Assembly: GCF_900096905.1 (NCBI RefSeq)
Contig: NZ_FMYI01000001.1
Coordinates: 124,001 to 188,000, forward strand
From: Pelagirhabdus alkalitolerans
GTDB lineage: Bacteria > Bacillota > Bacilli > Bacillales > Amphibacillaceae
Direction: 5' to 3'
DNA length: 64,000 bases
The notes below the pieces were generated by a model. The model worked only from the letters and a program-made list of their open reading frames with translations, was not told the DNA's origin and did no database searches. Of the stretch, positions 60,481-64,000 are shown in pieces. Each line of letters begins with the position of its first letter. Position 1 is the first letter of the stretch. A program made the position numbers and the translations under genes.

Positions 60481-61847
60481 GATTTTGCTACCTCCAATAA
60501 GGATTTGGCTTTATTTAATGTTTCTTCGTATTCACTTTCAGGATCTGAATCATAGACAATGCCTGCCCCTGCTCTTACATAAGCATGTTGGTCTTTTATA
60601 ACCATCGTTCTGATTGCAAGTGCCAAATCAAGGTCGCCATTTAAATTAATATAACCGGCTGATCCTGAATAGGCACCGCGTTTTCGATCTTCTAAATCGT
60701 TAATGATCTGCATCGCTCTGATTTTCGGTGCACCTGAGACTGTTCCAGCTGGTAATGTGGCGACTAACGCATCTAAACTATGCATATCATCATGCAACTG
60801 GCCTGTGACAACAGAGACAATGTGCATCACATGTTGATACCGTTCGATCGTCATAAATGTTGGTAACTGGATGGACCCGACTTCACATACACGGCCTAAA
60901 TCATTTCGACTCAGGTCAACCAACATTTTGTGCTCAGCCCGTTCCTTTTCATCTGACAACAGTTCCTCAGCCAATGCTTCGTCTTCTGAAATCGTTTTGC
61001 CCCTCGGTCTTGTACCGGCAATTGGATTGGTCACAATCTCTTTTCCTGTTACTTTTATTAAACTCTCAGGTGAAGCACCTAGCAGACAGTATTCAGAAAA
61101 ATCGATGTAAAACATATAAGGTGATGGATTTGAAACTCTTAATCGTCTGTAAAATTGAAATGGATCGGTATCAAACTGAGCAATTAATGTTTGAGATAAG
61201 ACGACTTGAAAAATATCCCCATCAATAATATGTTGTTTAGCTTTATTCACCATCTCTTTAAAGGTCTGCTTTTCAATCGTTTTTGAAAAGTCGAGTGTTA
61301 GTGGTTGATCCGGCTGATAATCAACAGCTTTTGCGATTTGAGCTTCCATCTCATCTAATCGCTCACTTAAATCCGCTTGTGTCCTTTCACCTGAATAATT
61401 TAGCGCAATCAGCGTGACCGTTTGCTTTTGATGATCAAAAACAATCGTATCTTGATAAAACATCATATGCACATCTGGCATATCAATCGGATCATCCAGT
61501 ACATTTCCAATGTCCTCGTATCCGCGAATCATATCATATCCGATATAACCGACTGCACCGCCGTAATAAGCATACGGAAGATTCAAATCTACGTTTGGAA
61601 TATGTCGTTTTAATACTTCAATCGGCTGTGCATCAATTTGTTCAATTCCTGATGCAGTCTTGACTGTCGTCTCATTTAACGTGCCAATCACTTCTTTGAA
61701 CGGATTGGCGCCTATAAATGAATAGCGCCCTTTATCCCCGTGATGGCTCGAACTTTCTAATATGAATTTCTTCTCACCTTTTATACGATTGTAAACCGCA
61801 ATCGGTGTTAGTGTATCCCCATTTAATTGTCGTGTTTGATAATGCAT
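60477..61847 (-). CDS. trpE: Anthranilate synthase component I
   Basis: 456 residues; chorismate to anthranilate with ammonia from TrpG. The N-terminal feedback-site segment FILESSSHHGDKGRYS and NPSPYMFYIDF are the tryptophan-binding elements, so the enzyme should be feedback-inhibited. Catalytic chorismate-binding motifs are IAGTRPRGKT, LVDLSRNDLGRV and TLPAGTVSGAPKIRAM. The ATG at 61847 has AGGGGTG 8 nt upstream. It is the first gene after the tandem T-box leader. Confidence 0.97.
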   Translation of the reverse strand: MHYQTRQLNGDTLTPIAVYNRIKGEKKFILESSSHHGDKGRYSFIGANPFKEVIGTLNETTVKTASGIEQIDAQPIEVLKRHIPNVDLNLPYAYYGGAVGYIGYDMIRGYEDIGNVLDDPIDMPDVHMMFYQDTIVFDHQKQTVTLIALNYSGERTQADLSERLDEMEAQIAKAVDYQPDQPLTLDFSKTIEKQTFKEMVNKAKQHIIDGDIFQVVLSQTLIAQFDTDPFQFYRRLRVSNPSPYMFYIDFSEYCLLGASPESLIKVTGKEIVTNPIAGTRPRGKTISEDEALAEELLSDEKERAEHKMLVDLSRNDLGRVCEVGSIQLPTFMTIERYQHVMHIVSVVTGQLHDDMHSLDALVATLPAGTVSGAPKIRAMQIINDLEDRKRGAYSGSAGYINLNGDLDLALAIRTMVIKDQHAYVRAGAGIVYDSDPESEYEETLNKAKSLLEVAKS

Positions 61848-61880
61848 CACATCTTCACCCCTTTTGTTCTTATTTCCCCC

Positions 61881-62132
61881 TAAAAAACAAAAACCTCCAA
61901 ATAACAGCTGCTATTTAGAGGGGACGGTTTTCTATGCAACCGCGGTGCCACCACCATTTTAGAGTCTTTTCACTCTACTTCTTTAAACCTGTTAACGAAG
62001 GTTAGCCGTCTTTTCCTACTAAAAACTGTTCAGAAAAGCTCTCATGAGGCCATTCAATTAACACATTTTCACTAACCTCTCACCACCGTTAGTTCGCTTT
62101 AAAAAATGTCTGTTAATCTACTAATCTCACTT
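61881..62132 (-). promoter_or_regulatory. Tryptophan T-box riboswitch, second (promoter-distal) element
   Basis: The Stem I specifier loop reads GAATGGCC with UGG at 62052-62050. The T-box core is GGTGGCACCGCGG (61952-61940, UGGC bulge to pair with uncharged tRNA 3' end). Its terminator pairs CCTCTAAATA (61921-61912) with TATTTGGAGG (61903-61894), then TTTTTGTTTTTT. Uncharged tRNA-Trp should favour the antiterminator and expression of trpE onward. Confidence 0.93.
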
Positions 62133-62157
62133 AAACAATTGTATTTATTAAAAAAGA

Positions 62158-62434
62158 ATAAAAAAAACGAGCCGATCATCCGATTAAGGACGAGTCAGAC
62201 CCGTGGTACCACCTTAGTTAGCTCTAAGCGAGCTCACTTTAAGAAAGTCCGTTTTGCGAACTTTTGTTTATGGATAACGGCTAAACAACACCCGTCAAAG
62301 CCTACTACGCAAAGTATGCGATTCGGTTTGAATGCTCAAAAGTCCATTCACTTCACACTATCGCTAGTTCACACCAACCACTAGCTCTCTTTAGATTAGA
62401 CATGAAGCTACTCCTCTTTATCAACGCATCACGT
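62158..62434 (-). promoter_or_regulatory. Tryptophan T-box riboswitch, first (promoter-proximal) element
   Basis: Specifier loop GAATGGAC with UGG at 62346-62344; T-box core AAGGTGGTACCACGG (62215-62201). The terminator pairs ACGGGTC (62204-62198) with GGCTCGT (62173-62167) and CGTCC with GGATG inside, followed by eight T. Both elements read the Trp codon, so two sequential checks of tRNA-Trp charging precede trpE. Confidence 0.93.
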
Positions 62435-62450
62435 TTATAAGTTGTTTTCT

Positions 62451-62479
62451 ATCTTATGCGAATTCGATTCGAATGTCAA
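62451..62479 (-). promoter_or_regulatory. trp operon promoter
   Basis: Consensus TTGACA (62474-62479) and TAAGAT (62451-62456), spacer 17 nt, start near 62444, about 10 nt before the first T-box. Confidence 0.85.
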
Positions 62480-62509
62480 CATAAATATAAGAATTTTCTA
62501 ATAACTTTT

Positions 62510-63058
62510 TTAATATTCCTCGATCTCTTCTGTAATTTTTTCACCTAAATGACGCCCAGCTTGATCAGGACGACAAGCTAATTCATCGCCTACCACTAAC
62601 TCAATCGCTTGCTTAGGTTCACCATCTGCGCCTAATAAGTGCACACTATCGGCATCTTGTACAGTGACAGAGATTTGTTTATCTTCATTTTTTAGTTGGC
62701 AAACAACCCGAATAAAAGGACGTTTCTCGCGTTTAATACGACCAATAGGAATTTGTCGGTATTGATCATGATGCCAAACGAATACGTCATCGCCTGGATT
62801 CATTTCAGCGACATAGCCCGTTTTCTCTTCGTCACGCAATAAATAATGATGATATGCACCCGCATTTACGCGAAATGGACGTGGCGGATACGTATCCGTT
62901 GACCTGTTTTCAGAAAGCGCCATTAAATAACCATTTCCCGTGTTACCAATCCATATGCCTTCATCTGGTTTGAGCTCATCAATGAAATCTAAACACACTC
63001 TTGTGCCTTCCCCTAGCTTCTTCACTTCAGTTACCGTTGCTGTTTGATAGGATGACAT
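62510..63058 (-). CDS. Stand-alone homologue of the C-terminal domain of 3-dehydroquinate synthase II
   Basis: 182 residues. Almost the whole protein follows the C-terminal half of archaeal-type DHQ synthase II (MJ1249-like): VTEVKKLGEGTRVCLDF, then a GIWIGNTGNGYLMALSE block, RPFRVNAGAYHHY, AEMNPGDDVFV, IGRIKREKRPFIRV and a C-terminal VVGDELACRPDQAGRHLGE. The N-terminal aldolase-like barrel of the ~350-residue archaeal enzyme is absent, so it is probably not a complete dehydroquinate synthase. It lies 30 bp upstream of the trp promoter on the same strand, with no clear terminator between. The function is unknown; an aromatic-pathway link is inference. Confidence 0.8.
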   Translation of the reverse strand: MSSYQTATVTEVKKLGEGTRVCLDFIDELKPDEGIWIGNTGNGYLMALSENRSTDTYPPRPFRVNAGAYHHYLLRDEEKTGYVAEMNPGDDVFVWHHDQYRQIPIGRIKREKRPFIRVVCQLKNEDKQISVTVQDADSVHLLGADGEPKQAIELVVGDELACRPDQAGRHLGEKITEEIEEY

Positions 63059-63164
63059 AAAATCCCCTCACTTTTTTGAAATATATGTAACTTTATACTT
63101 TTCTACTCGTCTACAATGATATACAATAAACAATAGGTTTACAAATGAGTAGGGGGAAAGACTG

Positions 63165-63296
63165 ATGCGGAAAGGATTAATTGTATTATTTCTGCTATTG
63201 GTATTAGCTTTTGGTGTCATTGGGTTTGTTCAAGATAACCCTGACCAAGGCGTTATCGTGGATGACCAACAGACGAGTACAAATGTCTCGTACTAA
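63165..63296 (+). CDS. 43-residue putative membrane peptide
   Basis: MRKGLIVLFLLLVLAFGVIG is a single hydrophobic helix, followed by a short acidic polar tail ending in NVSY. AGGGGG stands 8 nt before the ATG, and a strong terminator starts 3 nt after the stop, so it looks like a true monocistronic gene. No lipobox Cys. I do not recognise a family. Confidence 0.7.
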   Translation: MRKGLIVLFLLLVLAFGVIGFVQDNPDQGVIVDDQQTSTNVSY

Positions 63297-63298
63297 GA

Positions 63299-63340
63299 TA
63301 GAGAGAAGGCACTATTTGTGACTTCTCTCTATTCTTTTTT
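63299..63340 (+). terminator. Terminator of the 43-residue peptide gene
   Basis: Arms TAGAGAGAAG/CTTCTCTCTA with a 13-nt loop, then TTCTTTTTT. It also lies just past the stop of the convergent 3D-domain gene. Confidence 0.85.
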
Positions 63341-63344
63341 ATGG

Positions 63345-64000
63345 TCACTCTAGTAACTCAACTGTCACCTGTCGAACGCCCCAAGCGAGTGCTTCTTCGG
63401 TCGTTGGTACATGAATATCGATTTTGTGCCCCTTAATGGCACCGCCAACATCTCCTGCGATCGCTTCTCCGTATCCTTCAACATAGACACGTGACCCTAG
63501 TGGTATCACATTTGGATCAACAGCAACTACTTTTTTTGATCGGTCTTGATTAAGATCGATCCCTGTCGCGGTAATTCCATTACACCCATCACATTCTGCT
63601 GTGTAGGCTGTTGCTGTCATCGTCCATTCCTGACTAGATGCAACCACTTCTGCTGCAGGTTCTTCTGATGATGTTTCAGAATCCACATGTTCTTCTTTTT
63701 GCTCATTCACGACGTTACGCGTTTTTTCCACGTGACGTTCTCTTTCGATTAAGGTTAATGTCTCACCGACAAGAATTAAGTCACTCGTTAACTGATTAAA
63801 TTGTTTTAAATCCTCTACTGTTAAATCATTTGCCTTTGCTATCTGATAGAGTGTATCGCCTTTTACGACTTCATGTATTGTTTCATCTTCTACTTGAATC
63901 TCTTGATCTGGAAAAATTAAATCCGTATTTAATTCATTAATTGTCTTTAATGTTCTGACAGATACATCATGATCTTGTGCAATATGCCATAATGTATCAC
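63345..64000 (-). CDS. LysM and 3D-domain cell-wall protein (N-terminus beyond window)
   Basis: At least 217 residues, open at the right edge. Two LysM peptidoglycan-binding repeats are visible: GDTLWHIAQDHDVSVRTLKT (from about 63998) and HEVVKGDTLYQIAKANDLTV. A Glu/Ser-rich linker and a C-terminal 3D domain follow (MTATAYTAECDGCNGITATG, VVAVDPNVIPLGSRVYVEG, GHKIDIHVPT), named for its three Asp. The architecture equals the YocH-type secreted autolysin/lytic transglycosylase-like proteins. The signal peptide should lie beyond the edge. Confidence 0.9.
   Translation of the reverse strand, partial: DTLWHIAQDHDVSVRTLKTINELNTDLIFPDQEIQVEDETIHEVVKGDTLYQIAKANDLTVEDLKQFNQLTSDLILVGETLTLIERERHVEKTRNVVNEQKEEHVDSETSSEEPAAEVVASSQEWTMTATAYTAECDGCNGITATGIDLNQDRSKKVVAVDPNVIPLGSRVYVEGYGEAIAGDVGGAIKGHKIDIHVPTTEEALAWGVRQVTVELLE

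Noticed and set aside
62106..62384. Plus-strand frame of 92 codons upstream of trpE
   Set aside because: It lies entirely within the two T-box leader RNAs on the opposite strand and has no RBS.

Overview
The window looks like a chromosomal segment of an endospore-forming, low-GC Bacillaceae, probably halotolerant. The evidence is the Bacillus-type order fbaA-spo0F-pyrG-rpoE, the spore genes cwlJ and gerQ, the argS-ywiB/pbpG/ywhD/ywhB/ywfO/lipL/pta block, a LiaFSR cell-envelope system, and many exported proteins rich in Asp and Glu. I see no rRNA, tRNA, CRISPR array, prophage or insertion sequence. The genus is inference.

Layout. 1-7.2 kb (minus): fbaA (cut by the left edge), spo0F with a SigH-like promoter, pyrG behind a CTP-sensing attenuator, rpoE (delta), a P-loop kinase, a GNAT acetyltransferase, argS-ywiB. 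7.3-16.8 kb: pbpG, ywhD, ywhB, ywfO, lipL, pta, cwlJ-gerQ, ywdI, a fructosamine-kinase-family gene and an acyltransferase, with convergent pairs sharing bidirectional terminators. 17-28.7 kb: RND exporter, AI-2E-family permease, recQ, aminopeptidase, an Uup/YfmR-type ABC-F ATPase and cardiolipin synthase. 28.8-33 kb (plus): a NusG-domain-II protein, a SAM-I riboswitch controlling metY (with an extra C-terminal domain), ypmR-ypmS. 33.4-41.3 kb (minus): liaF-liaS-liaR-DUF1700-LiaG-like operon, an Old Yellow Enzyme, a flavodoxin-like protein and a chemoreceptor. 41.6-50 kb: padR-DUF2812-lipoprotein operon, a second lipoprotein, AAC(3)-family acetyltransferase, topB, chbG, nitroreductase and an RRNPP-type HTH/TPR regulator. 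50.2-53.4 kb: an RpiR regulator divergent from a PTS EIICB-nanE operon. 53.6-55.3 kb: ABC-F gene ykpA. 55.5-62.5 kb (minus): a complete trpEGDCFBA operon behind two tandem tryptophan T-boxes. 62.5-64 kb: a stand-alone homologue of the C-terminal half of archaeal-type 3-dehydroquinate synthase II, a 43-residue membrane peptide, and a LysM/3D-domain cell-wall protein cut by the right edge.

Regulation is the richest part of the window. It holds four leader-RNA devices (pyrG stuttering attenuator, SAM-I riboswitch, two tRNA-Trp T-boxes), several palindromic operator candidates, a catabolite-response element at fbaA, and a small family of ~100-bp structured repeats.

The least explained items are (i) the stand-alone DHQS-II C-terminal domain directly upstream of the trp operon, (ii) a ten-unit array of 20-bp-period repeats between ykpA and trpA, and (iii) the CoA-binding-like domain fused to MetY. 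Everything was read by eye. Family names rest on recognised motifs and remembered homologues, not on searches.
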